This document shows, piece after piece, positions 1 to 10,135 of a DNA stretch of 64,000 nucleotides. The translations under genes and the position numbers were made by a program. The notes beneath the pieces are model-generated. The model had not been told where the DNA came from. It saw only the letters and a program-made list of their open reading frames with translations, and did no database searches. The stretch comes from a virus, in the IMG/VR virus record IMGVR_UViG_3300045974_000102, positions 51,883 to 115,882 of that record. One strand, given 5' to 3'. Position 1 is the first letter of the stretch. Every line of letters begins with the position of its first letter.

Positions 1-3000
1 TTGATAGTCTAAATAGTTAGTGAGATAGTCTCTATTAGGGATAAGTTTTCTATCCCAGAAGGTAGACTTATCTGTCATATTTTCCCAGTAGCCAGCGAGA
101 AAAGTATTATAAGAGCCTATCTTATCTTGCGCTAAGTTGTGCGAAGCTAGATTACCTGTATCTGCGAAAGGAGATCCTTCGTCCCACATATCTTCTTGCA
201 TGCCGCTCACATAAGCCTCAAGCCCTTTAGACATGTCTGGCATTGACTCTGGAGCAGCAACTTGCATATCTATTCTTTTGCCGGGCGATAGATGAGAAGC
301 CATTGCGCTCATAGAAGACTTCTGTATTTCTAAGGCGTCATTTGCTAATTGGCTTGTGTCATCATATCTAAACTTCTGAAGCAGTCTTGCTCTAATGTCC
401 TGCACTCTATTGGATACGCCAGCCGCTCTATATGTAGTCTCATCTCCTTCAAGGCCAAACTCACCAGTTTCTAGGTCTGCCCAGTCTACTACACCTGAGC
501 GATCTTCTGTCGCTATGCTCTGAGTATATTCTTGAGAATGTGCAAAGATCTGCTTCTTTAACTCACCAACTTGAGTTAATGTATCATAGTATCTCTGTTC
601 TTCTGCAGGAGAAAGGTTGTTCCCTATTGCTAGCTGCAAAACGCTAGCTGATGTATTTCTAAATTCTGACGAGTATGGAGCTATCTGCTGTAAGATTTCA
701 AGTCTAACTGGATCTGGATACTCTTCTAAGTCCATTCCTTTAACTTCAGGAAACAAGAACTCCCAGCCTTTACGTGATGTCATTAACCAGCCCTGTGGAG
801 CCTTATCAAATGTGGTGCCATGCGTATAGTCAATGCTTTGTTTGCTTCGCTCTGAGTTCCATATATCTTCTTCTCTTTGAGGTATCCAGTTAACACCAAA
901 TAGCTCATTTGGAAGATCGTTGATTGTCCACTTAGATCTCGGATTAGTAAACACACGACGTAAGAACTCGCCACCTATACCTGTAATATCTCCAGCTCTC
1001 CATCCCCACATGATCTGTGCTGGATCATACATTGCTGAAGCATCTGCTTTTCTTGGGACATAAGAATCAATACCCTTCTTCCCTGCAGCAAACTGATATA
1101 GAGAGCGGAACATGAAACCTTTGAAACCAGAGTATTCAGTTCCTTGATCCCACATCTTAATCATATTCTGTCCGAATAGATTATCAGATCTCTTCATAGC
1201 CTCATAGAGCTGCGGTGTAGAGTCTATAGCAGAGTTGTTATGTTGAATATCTACAGCTAGCCTTAAGTTCTTAGCTACTGCTCTTTCATAGTATTGGTCG
1301 GCCTTATCATCTGGGATGCCTCCACCACCAAAGAAGTTAGGCTTTATGCCACGAGAGTCTAACTCATCAAATACTCTCTGCATTTCCGCAGATGGGTCAT
1401 TGAAGTAGTTATCGGACCTTACGCGCAAGAAAGACCAGCCCTCTTGTTCAAGTTCCCTTTGTCTCTTAGCATCCTTAATCTTCTTCTTGCCACTATGGAA
1501 AGATACACCGTCAGCTTCAAGGGCAGCATATTTACTGCCATCTCTAATAACCATATCTATATAATAATTACCTTCATTTATCTGCGGGTAAACATCATAG
1601 CCCTGAGCCTTAAGTGATTGATAAATCCCTCTTTCAAAAGGATTGCCTAATTCGCCTTCGCCTGGCTTATGGTATTCTTTCTGAGGTTTGATTACTCTAC
1701 CTATTGTTGCAGCGATGAGTGGCCCGAGCAAAGGTATGTTCTGTCCATATTGGGATGATTTATATACCGGTTGTGATTCAGCGTGGTAGTCCTCTAGCAT
1801 GTATCTATCGAATAGGCCGAACGTAAATGAGTTGAGTAGTCTATGTCCATAGCTCGGATAGATAACTCCCTTGTTTTGCCAGTCAGACTGTATAAGATTT
1901 AATGCCTCTCTTCTGTATTGGATTACTTTGCCACCCTGATATGGCGTTGGCGATAAAATCCATCCTCTATTTTTTCTTACTTCAATATCTCTATTGCCAT
2001 TAATAATAGCCTTACGTTCTTCATAAGTTTTATTAGAGCCTAAGAAGCCAGGTAGAAATGGGATCATAGGGGCCATTAAGAGGCCAAATGCTGCAGTCTT
2101 TGGGTTTTGTATTAGCCAATTGAATGCTCTTTGAGAGCCAGTCTTAGTAACAGCGCCTACAAACTTCTCTGGCCTTAGAGCTTGTCTAAGCCATGGAGCA
2201 ACTTGTATATTAGATTTAAGTAGATCTCTACCTACTTTATCAAAAGATCTTCTAATATAAGATGGGCCTGTCTTATATAAGTGTTGAGCAAATAAAACTG
2301 TAGTAGCTGCACTAATAGCTGGAGCTAAAACACCTAGACCTGTAGATCCTGGAGCAGCTTGCTCTTGACGCTTTGCCATCCTCGTTAAGCCAAGAATATC
2401 TGATATCTTAGAATATGCTAGCTGAGCTTTGTGATAAGCAGCTATAGGAAGCCCTGTAAGCGGTCCTGAGCCTTTATCAAACGTTAAGGCACCTAACATA
2501 TGGTTTGCTAAATCAAATGCCTTGTAGGCCGCATATGCTGGCAGAATACGCTTAATGCCAATGTCCATGAAGTAGCGAGGAATGCCACCCTTCATATCAT
2601 ATACAGGTAGGCCTAAGTGTGGCGCATTGATAAATTCAAGAGCACGACCAGCCATAGTGTAGATTGGGTTATGAGACTTAGTGAGCTTGTCTATTGTCTT
2701 GCCCATGAATTTGTTGTCAACAAATAGAACCTCGAATGGAGTTTCAAGGAACTGGTTCATAGGGTTAATAGTTATTTCTCTAAAAGCCTTGCCCCAGTGG
2801 CGAGCCATTTGATGGATGCCTTCTTTGCTCCATCTCTTTGCGCCACGGTAGCTCTGAACAAGAAGTGCTGTGTCTGCATCTCTTGTCATTTTGCCCATGT
2901 TCTTATAGAGTAAGTTAGTGCCGCCACCAATGCCTTTAGGTAGCATGTCAAGGTGCCATTTAACTGTCTCAATTGCTTTCCATATAGGTTGGAAAGTTGG

Positions 3001-5418
3001 GTTGCGTTTCATGAAGTCAGATTTTCTTGCTGTCTTTAAATACTCATCTAGTGGTATCTTATAGGATGCTCCTGATCTGACCAAAGATTCTTGAACTCTA
3101 CCAAATACAATTGGGTTAACTTGTCTAGTAAACTCTCCAGTTGCTCTATTAAAACTATTAACATTCTTGGCGCTAGCTGTTCTTAATTTAGATATATTAA
3201 GGTTTACATCAAGGACAAACTTGCGTCCCATTCTATCACCATTAAGACTTTGATTTATAGCGTTAGATGCTTCGTCAAATTCTTGATACCATATTACTGC
3301 TGCACCATTAGGTTGTGTGCTTATCTTAATTATGTTCTTCTTAACCTTATCTGGTATTCTAGTAGGCTTAAGTATTTCAGATATTTCATCAAAGACTTCT
3401 GGGTTAGTATCTTGTATAGAGGCTAGTAGGTCATCAACAGCAATGCCATGATCATGTAAGCCTCTGATCCTCCCGCCGTTGATAGTAGAAAATCTTTTCC
3501 ATTTACCACTAAGTTGTCCAGTTGCTTCATCAACATCACCTATAAATCTCTGTGACCCTCTACCCATATATTCGTGCATAGATGAAACGCGAAAGAGTCT
3601 GAATGTTGGCACAGCAGCTTCTATTTTTCTTGCGCCATAAAGCATAGTGCGGCCAAGCATTGTCATTGCTTCGCCAAGATTTGTTGGTATAACTTTAGAC
3701 TTATGTGCCCCAAGTAAGTTTGGGTCATGTAACATTGCCGAGAAACCTACTGACCATAATGATAAGCCTGCTGTGAAGCCAAGTGCGCCAAGTCTGCCTA
3801 CCATAGTAAGTGCACTAGCGCCGTCTGCTTCATTACCAGATGAATAAGTTTTATATTCATTAGATATACCAGTCTTGTTAAAGCTCATACTACTGCTTGA
3901 AAGCTTTTGTTTCTTATCTCCACCACCAAAATAAGTAGCTGCACCAAGTAATGCAAAGACACCAGCTAAGCTTGAATATTGAGCTATCTTAGTTGCAGCT
4001 CTATTGTGCTCCATGAAGTTCATGGCGTTGTGAAAAAATCCACCGCCTCCACCTCCTGCACCTCCACCTCCACCAAACATGGAAGGTGTAAAGCCACCTG
4101 ACTTAGATGCATATATAGAAGAGAACCCTTTCTTTATACTGCTTGTTCTTTTGTCTATTAGACCTAGCATTTGTTGAGTAAGCTCTGAGACACTATAGCC
4201 TTGCTTCTGAGTTTCACGCTCCATAACATTTTGGAAAGCCTGATGTAAGAACTGGCCACCAATATCAGATCGTAATACCTTATCTATACCATGTTTTAAT
4301 TCGTCTCCATGATTGCCTTTTGTGAGCGAGTTCTTAAACTCATCCATAACATCACCAAAGGCAGCTTTTAGTGCAACCTCAAGGCGTGTATCAGCACCAG
4401 CTACGTGTAATTCTTTTCCATTAAAAAATGGCTTAACTTTACTATGCCAGGAGAATAGATTTGCTACATCTTCAACCTTCCAAAATATAGCGTGTTGGAA
4501 TTCTTCAAAAGTATTAGGCGCTCGCGCTATTCTGCCTGCAGTCTCTTTAAAGGCGATTGGGTTAATATTAATTGTTAACCGCTCCATGATATTTCTATCT
4601 TCTTTAGCAAGTCTGAAAGCTAATAGTTGCCAATCATGTTCAGCACCTATAAAATTAATTTTCCCTGCTTCATATAAACCTTTAAATCTTTCATAAGCTT
4701 TTTTATCTCGCTTAGCAAGCTGAACAAGCATTGCTGGAATATCGAAGTCTGTATTCCAGGTCATTATATTTTTAACCTTGCCAGCGGTAGCATCATTCAT
4801 TAGATTATCTAAAACATTAAACAAGCCTTGCTTCTCTGCTTTATTATAAAAAGCTTCTTGTGTCATAGATTTCATTTCAATGTTGCCGTTCAATCCTTCA
4901 AGAAGGGCTTGAACCTGGGCATCTGTTTGATTAAATATACCAAGTGACATGTCTGATATATTTAAGTATTTATCACCTACAGGTATTACGTTGTTAGTTA
5001 TTAGGGCTCTGTTAATCTCTCTGGGACCAAGCACTTCCATAGCATAGTGCACTTGTCTATCACTTAACCCCTTCCCTGCTATATCCTTTTTAGTTAGATA
5101 ATTATAAAGGCCTTCATGTGTTTGCGTCTGTATTCTTGACTTTTTAACATTAGTGCGTTGGCCGCGTATCATCTTGAATTCTTCTACGTGGCCTTGACTG
5201 TGGACATTTAGATCTCTTATTGAGTGAGGATTGGTTACTTGGATATGATGGATAGTGTCGCTTAAACCTGGTTCCATATAAGCCATTTGCAATAGCTCCA
5301 TATGTCCATGTGAAAGCAAAATTTCATCTGCTGATGGCAATGCCCTTCTACCATCTTGCATCTTCGATAAATTATAGAAGAAGAAATTTAAATGATTAGT
5401 TTCGATATCTATAAACAT
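1..5418 (-). CDS. Giant tail/ejection protein with two nuclease domains (3' end off window)
   Basis: An open frame with no stop runs from ATG at 5418 to the left edge (at least 1806 residues; C-terminus missing). The N-terminus reads MFIDIETN (D4, E6), followed by NTDFD (N222, D226) and HVAGAD (H338, D343): a complete DEDDh DnaQ-type 3'-5' exonuclease set with an unusually long gap between motifs I and II. A glycine-rich stretch and several hydrophobic segments follow. Residues about 1255-1340 look like a PD-(D/E)XK domain of the MTES_1575/DUF559/Vsr-like group: NPFERG (E1262), YYIDMVIRDG (D1288), LEADG (E1301, D1303), then GWSFLRVRSDNYFNDP. The gene directly follows two tail-chaperone-like genes, where a tape measure is expected, and the length and hydrophobic segments fit. 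I infer a virion-borne protein carrying nucleases, possibly delivered into the cell. A polyvalent-type ejected protein distinct from the tape measure is the alternative. Confidence 0.8.
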   Translation of the reverse strand, partial: MFIDIETNHLNFFFYNLSKMQDGRRALPSADEILLSHGHMELLQMAYMEPGLSDTIHHIQVTNPHSIRDLNVHSQGHVEEFKMIRGQRTNVKKSRIQTQTHEGLYNYLTKKDIAGKGLSDRQVHYAMEVLGPREINRALITNNVIPVGDKYLNISDMSLGIFNQTDAQVQALLEGLNGNIEMKSMTQEAFYNKAEKQGLFNVLDNLMNDATAGKVKNIMTWNTDFDIPAMLVQLAKRDKKAYERFKGLYEAGKINFIGAEHDWQLLAFRLAKEDRNIMERLTININPIAFKETAGRIARAPNTFEEFQHAIFWKVEDVANLFSWHSKVKPFFNGKELHVAGADTRLEVALKAAFGDVMDEFKNSLTKGNHGDELKHGIDKVLRSDIGGQFLHQAFQNVMERETQKQGYSVSELTQQMLGLIDKRTSSIKKGFSSIYASKSGGFTPSMFGGGGGAGGGGGGFFHNAMNFMEHNRAATKIAQYSSLAGVFALLGAATYFGGGDKKQKLSSSSMSFNKTGISNEYKTYSSGNEADGASALTMVGRLGALGFTAGLSLWSVGFSAMLHDPNLLGAHKSKVIPTNLGEAMTMLGRTMLYGARKIEAAVPTFRLFRVSSMHEYMGRGSQRFIGDVDEATGQLSGKWKRFSTINGGRIRGLHDHGIAVDDLLASIQDTNPEVFDEISEILKPTRIPDKVKKNIIKISTQPNGAAVIWYQEFDEASNAINQSLNGDRMGRKFVLDVNLNISKLRTASAKNVNSFNRATGEFTRQVNPIVFGRVQESLVRSGASYKIPLDEYLKTARKSDFMKRNPTFQPIWKAIETVKWHLDMLPKGIGGGTNLLYKNMGKMTRDADTALLVQSYRGAKRWSKEGIHQMARHWGKAFREITINPMNQFLETPFEVLFVDNKFMGKTIDKLTKSHNPIYTMAGRALEFINAPHLGLPVYDMKGGIPRYFMDIGIKRILPAYAAYKAFDLANHMLGALTFDKGSGPLTGLPIAAYHKAQLAYSKISDILGLTRMAKRQEQAAPGSTGLGVLAPAISAATTVLFAQHLYKTGPSYIRRSFDKVGRDLLKSNIQVAPWLRQALRPEKFVGAVTKTGSQRAFNWLIQNPKTAAFGLLMAPMIPFLPGFLGSNKTYEERKAIINGNRDIEVRKNRGWILSPTPYQGGKVIQYRREALNLIQSDWQNKGVIYPSYGHRLLNSFTFGLFDRYMLEDYHAESQPVYKSSQYGQNIPLLGPLIAATIGRVIKPQKEYHKPGEGELGNPFERGIYQSLKAQGYDVYPQINEGNYYIDMVIRDGSKYAALEADGVSFHSGKKKIKDAKRQRELEQEGWSFLRVRSDNYFNDPSAEMQRVFDELDSRGIKPNFFGGGGIPDDKADQYYERAVAKNLRLAVDIQHNNSAIDSTPQLYEAMKRSDNLFGQNMIKMWDQGTEYSGFKGFMFRSLYQFAAGKKGIDSYVPRKADASAMYDPAQIMWGWRAGDITGIGGEFLRRVFTNPRSKWTINDLPNELFGVNWIPQREEDIWNSERSKQSIDYTHGTTFDKAPQGWLMTSRKGWEFLFPEVKGMDLEEYPDPVRLEILQQIAPYSSEFRNTSASVLQLAIGNNLSPAEEQRYYDTLTQVGELKKQIFAHSQEYTQSIATEDRSGVVDWADLETGEFGLEGDETTYRAAGVSNRVQDIRARLLQKFRYDDTSQLANDALEIQKSSMSAMASHLSPGKRIDMQVAAPESMPDMSKGLEAYVSGMQEDMWDEGSPFADTGNLASHNLAQDKIGSYNTFLAGYWENMTDKSTFWDRKLIPNRDYLTNYLDYQ

Positions 5419-5452
5419 CGAGATGTCTTTTAGATATTTAGTGTAATCATTA

Positions 5453-6028
5453 TTAGAAGCTGCCATCTACAAACTCCCCATTTGGTCCCATATCGTTAAA
5501 GTAATTTGCAACAGCTTTAAGTTCCTCAGGCGTTACTGACTTAATACCCTTTTTAGGCTTAGAGCCACCTTTCTCTGCAGAGAAACTCTCACGCATCTTA
5601 TTGGTATCTATGGCTGGTTTGCCTAATACAGCCTCACTAAAAGCAAGCTCTTCCATAAGTTCATTAAGTGTCATCTGTTTTAAGTCTTTAAGTGTATATG
5701 TAGGCTGTGCTTGTATGATAGCTCTGTAGAACATAAAATATAAGCTGTTTTCTACATTTGCACGTGCCTTCTCAATTAGCACTGGCACATCAGTAAGCTT
5801 CATTATGAAGCCCGATAGTTTCATTGCGCAGCCTACTACTGCAAGGATAGCACCTGCTTCCAGCTCTTTAGCATTATATTTATGGTCTGTTATTTCGTTA
5901 AAGATAAATTCTTCAGTATTAGGATTTTCTTTAAGTAGAGCAGCACTGAACCTATCTGCTTCGTCAGCAGTTAGTGTTCTGAATATAATGTCTGTAGAGT
6001 CTGCCAGAGGAAGTTTATACTTCTTCAT
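5453..6028 (-). CDS. Tail assembly chaperone-like protein (second of pair)
   Basis: A 191-residue mainly helical protein with no motif I recognise. It starts at ATG 6028 behind a TTGGAG ribosome site and ends 35 bases before the giant gene. Its N-terminal half (an acidic region, then a hydrophobic helix around residues 60-80) resembles the general build of proteins made just before a tape measure. The C-terminus is Lys/Gly-rich (GGSKPKKG) and polar. Position between the tube-side genes and the giant gene is the main argument for a chaperone role. No G/GT frameshift arrangement is seen: it has its own start codon. Confidence 0.45.
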   Translation of the reverse strand: MKKYKLPLADSTDIIFRTLTADEADRFSAALLKENPNTEEFIFNEITDHKYNAKELEAGAILAVVGCAMKLSGFIMKLTDVPVLIEKARANVENSLYFMFYRAIIQAQPTYTLKDLKQMTLNELMEELAFSEAVLGKPAIDTNKMRESFSAEKGGSKPKKGIKSVTPEELKAVANYFNDMGPNGEFVDGSF

Positions 6029-6039
6029 GAAAGCTCCAA

Positions 6040-6447
6040 TTATGTTTCTAAGATTAGTTCAAGAGCCTTGTTAGGATCTTTAAGGAAGTTGCTTACTGCT
6101 AGGATTTGATAGACCAGTGTGAGGACTAGTCCTGCTTCTAAGGACTGTATGAGCACAGCTTCTGGCTTTGGATGGATTAGTGAAGCTTTAAGGATAGCTT
6201 CATGTGTAGACATCTTATCTAGGTTTGCTCTCCTGATATCAGCGAACTCTGCCCATGGTAGATATTTATACATAAAGAATTGTAGTTGATCTGCCGGACC
6301 TAAGAATGTGCAGTAGACACGCTTATTAAAAGCCTTAGCTCTTTCAAACTCAGGCTTGGTCATTTTGTAATAAGCAATTTTGTCCCAGTTAATTTCATCG
6401 TAAAGTGATTGTTTAACATCTTTTACTTCTTCTAGCTCTTCACTCAT
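6040..6447 (-). CDS. Tail assembly chaperone-like protein (first of pair)
   Basis: A 135-residue acidic helical protein (MSEELEEVKDVKQ start, SD AAGGAG about 10 bases upstream). It lies immediately before the 191-residue gene with an 11-base gap, giving the two-gene chaperone layout that commonly precedes a tape measure. I see no slippery heptamer at the 3' end; the stop is followed by an SD and ATG for the next gene, so the two are probably translated separately. No recognised domain; the role is inferred from position. Confidence 0.4.
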   Translation of the reverse strand: MSEELEEVKDVKQSLYDEINWDKIAYYKMTKPEFERAKAFNKRVYCTFLGPADQLQFFMYKYLPWAEFADIRRANLDKMSTHEAILKASLIHPKPEAVLIQSLEAGLVLTLVYQILAVSNFLKDPNKALELILET

Positions 6448-6478
6448 AAAAACTCCTTGGTTGTTTGATACGTGTTAA

Positions 6479-8044
6479 TTACTTGATTGTGCGGGCAATA
6501 AAAGTATAATATTCTTGCACAGGCTGTCCTTGCTGTCCTAACATGTGTCCATGTCCTGTAAGTGTGCATCCGTCTATAATTTTATGAACATAACCATTGT
6601 ATTCAATAGCTAGTGTAAACTCTGCTGTGTCCTCTGCTCTGCGGAGAGATGGAACTGTTTTTTCTGGTGCATCAAAGAACTTCTCTGAAGCTGATATAAC
6701 CTTAGCGGCCTTGACTTTCTCAAGCTGTGCACTTATATCATTTTTCTTTTGAGCAATACTGTCTATAATATTTTTTAATTTCTTCTCTGCATTATCTCTG
6801 TTTAGTAGAGTAATCTTTGTAGTCGCTCCGGTGTTTTCTTTAACTGCGTCTGCATTTAAAGATGCATCAGCGTAACTTTGCTCTAAATTAAAGGCACCAG
6901 ATACTGCTGGCTTTGCTGCTATTAAAGCCTTTATCTCGCTCTTCTTAGCAGCTAGTTGTTGAGGATATGCATCTATATAGTTATTATATTCAGCGGTTAT
7001 CTTGTCTAGATCTTTTTGTGTTGTCAGTATGCTCGACTGAGCTATAGTATATTGATTTTCATAAGTTGTTATTGTATCAACTGGTGTAGTAGGATCTGCT
7101 CTTAAGCCTGGAAGTCTTGCCGCTATTCCATCTGCTGTGCTTCTAAGTGCGACCAGCCTAGCATTAAGAGCCATAATTTGTCCTGCAGCTCCATCCATAT
7201 AAGTCTTTGCTCCTTGTTCAAAGTTAGCAAGACTACCTGTTGCTGATGGATTGTTTACTTTTGTCCAAAGAGTATTATAGTCTGCAGCAAATCCAGATGG
7301 CTGTGCATCCATATAAGCATCTCTGGTCTTCATGGCCTTGCTAAGTAACTCATTTGCTATGCCTGTCAAAGCGCTTGTAGCATCATTAGATACAATTGAT
7401 GCTGCATCTGCTACTGATAAAGCTTGCTGTGCAGCAGCCTGATCTCTTATAAGCTTATTGATTTCGTCTTGTATAGCCTTATACTTATTAAGCTCTTTAG
7501 AATAGTTAATTGCTTTTTGTTTTTCATCATATATTTCACTAACAATATCATCACTAGTAACTGAATAATCAAGGCCATCAACTTTATCAAGAACTCCTAA
7601 TAGATAGCCATCGAACTTATAGTTAATAGTAAATGTTCCGTGGACAATTATCTGGCCTCTAGCAATAGTAGTAAACTTCTGAGAGTTATAACCATAGATT
7701 GGTTCTTTTGTTTCTCTATACTGATAACTAATATCATAAGCATCATCTATATGTATTCCGCCAATATAAATCTTTGCTTGAGATGCGGTAACATAATCTG
7801 CCTTTTCAGGAGTAGCTTTTTCTTTTAAGAAACCAATAAGGTTATTAGTTGAATTAAGAGCTTGTTGTCTAGCTGTTGCAAGTTCTTGAGGAGTAGGAGG
7901 AGAATATGGAGTAGGAGCTGTGTTAGCATTAGGGTCATAAATAACAGAACTGTTATCAAGTAGTGTATATCCAGCACTTGTTTTACCTTGTTGCGGCACT
8001 ATAGCATTAGCACCTGGAACTGTTGAAAGAAGCGAGTATCCCAT
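6479..8044 (-). CDS. Virion structural protein with long coiled-coil insert
   Basis: 521 residues, start ATG 8044 preceded by TAGGAG. The N-terminal third (about 100-165) contains SQAKIYIGGIHIDDA and IYGYNSQKFTTIARG followed by VHGTFTINYKF, and the last 50 residues (FTLAIEYNGYVHKIIDGC) appear to complete the same beta-rich fold. A pattern of this kind recurs in tail or baseplate proteins of large phages, from memory only. Between the two halves, residues about 175-450 are Ala/Gln/Lys-rich and helical, consistent with a long coiled-coil insertion. Placed between the tube genes and the chaperones, it is probably a tail-tube-end or baseplate-proximal component. Confidence 0.5.
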   Translation of the reverse strand: MGYSLLSTVPGANAIVPQQGKTSAGYTLLDNSSVIYDPNANTAPTPYSPPTPQELATARQQALNSTNNLIGFLKEKATPEKADYVTASQAKIYIGGIHIDDAYDISYQYRETKEPIYGYNSQKFTTIARGQIIVHGTFTINYKFDGYLLGVLDKVDGLDYSVTSDDIVSEIYDEKQKAINYSKELNKYKAIQDEINKLIRDQAAAQQALSVADAASIVSNDATSALTGIANELLSKAMKTRDAYMDAQPSGFAADYNTLWTKVNNPSATGSLANFEQGAKTYMDGAAGQIMALNARLVALRSTADGIAARLPGLRADPTTPVDTITTYENQYTIAQSSILTTQKDLDKITAEYNNYIDAYPQQLAAKKSEIKALIAAKPAVSGAFNLEQSYADASLNADAVKENTGATTKITLLNRDNAEKKLKNIIDSIAQKKNDISAQLEKVKAAKVISASEKFFDAPEKTVPSLRRAEDTAEFTLAIEYNGYVHKIIDGCTLTGHGHMLGQQGQPVQEYYTFIARTIK

Positions 8045-8047
8045 ATA

Positions 8048-9379
8048 TTATCTCCTAACGTCCTGCTTAACACTGTTCATAACTTCTGTAGCAGTTAACT
8101 CTTTGTTGAAGCTAGGCGTGCCACTGAATGTTCCATTAACAAAGCTTTCTGTAATGCTATTAAGTGATGAGATAGATACAAATTTTTCATTGCCATTATA
8201 TCTAACCATTGGAAGTATATCTGATGCGACATAAGATACTTTGTTTGTAATGTTAGGCATTGCCATACCTTGATACTGGTTCTCATCTATTATCTGCACA
8301 TTCTTAAGCATAAACTTGCTGAAGATACCACGCTCATTGCAACCCATAACTAATATATGGAATGGTGCTAAGGAGTCTAATAGTTGCACTTCATACATGC
8401 CTTGTATTTTCCTAAAAATATCTGAGCGCTGGTAAGCATCAGATTCATATGCAAATCGTTCACGCTTTCTTGTCCAGTCTTGTGAAGAGGATTGTGTTTG
8501 CGGTTGGAAGTTATCAAACTTAGAGCTTATAGTCTCTAGCTCTCTTGTTATTCTTGAGCGAAGTCTTCCAAGAATATCCTCAGTAAAAATAGCAAACGCA
8601 ATTGATCCGGCAATTGTTCTAAGGCCTGATGTATATTTAACTGGGTTAGACTGCCCAAGCTGCCTTACTGGATATCTTTCTCTTATGGTCGAGTAGGAGA
8701 TTGACATAACATTATCCATCTCAAACATAATAAGCTCTTTTTGCTGAGCTGCTTCTGGAACATCATTCATAAGGTCTGCTATAGATGGGACCTCTGATAT
8801 GTAGAAACATACTAGGTCAGCACCGCCTATTGTATTCTGTAGTATACTATTGTTATCTGCGTTGCCTGATTTCCAGACTTCTTTATAAGGATTTACTACA
8901 TCACCTGTAAAGGTCTGTTTGGTGTATTTAGAACTGCCATCCGAAGCATTAGATACTTTTAGAGATGCTGTTTGTGGTGGGTATGATGCTGTGGTTTTAG
9001 CTAAATCCAAAAGATAGTTAGCTGAAGCATTTTGTTCTAATTGTGTTTTTGTTGTGCCTATAGGTGTCTGAGAAGTCATTATACCATCTGGCCCAACAAC
9101 AAGAGTTCCTATATTCTTTATCTCTCTTTCATCTCTGGCGCACAACAAAGCACTTACTATTGTATTATTAAACTCATAAGTGTTAAGGGCAGATTTAGGA
9201 TTTTCTTGTCTATAATCATTCGTAGCCTTGGCTACAATTTCTTTGGCACCGTCTGGATACTGTTGGTCAACAAGCACAGAAGGCACAGTAACCTTCATGT
9301 CAGGATTTACAGCGCTAGTAACAACTAGAGCATCCTGTCCAAGGATGTCAAATGTGATATTGCTAGAATTTATTCCCAT
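8048..9379 (-). CDS. Tail/baseplate structural protein
   Basis: 443 residues, start ATG 9379 with SD GAGGTG, ending 4 bases before the 521-residue gene. It has mixed alpha/beta composition with no signal peptide, membrane span or catalytic motif that I can identify. The segment around VMSISYSTIRERYPVRQLG and the C-terminal YEVQLLDSLAPFHILVMG look like structural beta-rich tail protein sequence, but this is not diagnostic. It is the first gene after the tube terminator at 9402-9440, so it may depend on read-through or on its own promoter. Confidence 0.4.
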   Translation of the reverse strand: MGINSSNITFDILGQDALVVTSAVNPDMKVTVPSVLVDQQYPDGAKEIVAKATNDYRQENPKSALNTYEFNNTIVSALLCARDEREIKNIGTLVVGPDGIMTSQTPIGTTKTQLEQNASANYLLDLAKTTASYPPQTASLKVSNASDGSSKYTKQTFTGDVVNPYKEVWKSGNADNNSILQNTIGGADLVCFYISEVPSIADLMNDVPEAAQQKELIMFEMDNVMSISYSTIRERYPVRQLGQSNPVKYTSGLRTIAGSIAFAIFTEDILGRLRSRITRELETISSKFDNFQPQTQSSSQDWTRKRERFAYESDAYQRSDIFRKIQGMYEVQLLDSLAPFHILVMGCNERGIFSKFMLKNVQIIDENQYQGMAMPNITNKVSYVASDILPMVRYNGNEKFVSISSLNSITESFVNGTFSGTPSFNKELTATEVMNSVKQDVRR

Positions 9380-9401
9380 GCTGCACCTCGTAAATTTTTA
9401 T

Positions 9402-9440
9402 AAAAAAGGCCCGAAAGCCATATGGATGACAAGTCGGGCC
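9402..9440 (-). terminator. Intrinsic terminator after tail tube gene
   Basis: Read on the minus strand, GGCCCGA (9440-9434) pairs with TCGGGCC (9414-9408) around a 19-base loop, followed by TTTTTT at 9407-9402. It lies 27 bases past the tube stop codon and before the 443-residue gene, so it would end or attenuate the sheath-tube transcript. Confidence 0.75.
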
Positions 9441-9466
9441 TCAGTTTTCTGCCTTCAATAAAGAGT

Positions 9467-10111
9467 TTATTGATCTAGGCGTCTCATTGGAGACATCGAG
9501 TTGGCAATGAAAGTATATTTCTTTTCAATATTAAGTTCATCAATAGAGATAGCAACACCTTCATTAATAACTGTGCATCCAAAGATACGGAACGCCATCT
9601 TGTCGCCCTGTTCGTTTACACCAACAACAGTGATATTGAACGGTGGGATTTGGTCAGCATAGAATGGGTCTACTTCTGTCCAAAGATCTGACTTAGCAAG
9701 AGCTCCTCCTGCTGGCACGTTAACTGTTGCACCGGCAGAAGTAGTAGCAGGATTCAGTGCAAGATTTTTGTCTGAATAGCCCTTTGCTTGTAGATCAGAC
9801 TCATCTTGTCTAATCCACACTTTAGGTGCAGATGAGCTCTGGCTAAAGATTTTGCTTACATAAGAAATAAGCGCATCATAGCCAAGTTGCGCAAGGATGA
9901 AAGAACCACCGATGCCACGCTTTCCTTTAGGGATTGCGATTGGGCTTTTACGTCCCATGACGTAAAGTGGACCTGATTCTCTATTTACTCCAACTGTAAA
10001 CGACATGCATTCGCCAACGTATTCGTCGCCAAAAATTACAACCGTATCAGCTCCAGAGAAAACAGAGGCAAGGCCTGTCTTGTTTGAGTTGAACATATCA
10101 CCAGTACTCAT
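9467..10111 (-). CDS. Tail tube protein
   Basis: 214 residues, beta-rich and of a size typical for myovirus tube proteins, encoded directly downstream of the sheath. It includes VVIFGDEYVGECMSFTVGV near the N-terminus, GISID-like strands, and near the end FRIFGCTVINEGVAISIDEL, which matches the usual tube-protein pattern of paired strands. Start ATG 10111 has SD GGAGG. Sheath-tube adjacency followed by a strong terminator is the classical arrangement for the two most abundant tail proteins. The call rests on position, size and strand pattern. Confidence 0.65.
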   Translation of the reverse strand: MSTGDMFNSNKTGLASVFSGADTVVIFGDEYVGECMSFTVGVNRESGPLYVMGRKSPIAIPKGKRGIGGSFILAQLGYDALISYVSKIFSQSSSAPKVWIRQDESDLQAKGYSDKNLALNPATTSAGATVNVPAGGALAKSDLWTEVDPFYADQIPPFNITVVGVNEQGDKMAFRIFGCTVINEGVAISIDELNIEKKYTFIANSMSPMRRLDQ

Positions 10112-10135
10112 AATTGTCTAAACCTCCGTAATGAT

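Noticed and set aside
5453-6447. Programmed frameshift joining the two tail-chaperone-like genes
   Set aside because: The second gene has its own SD and ATG after the first stop, and no slippery heptamer is seen near the junction.
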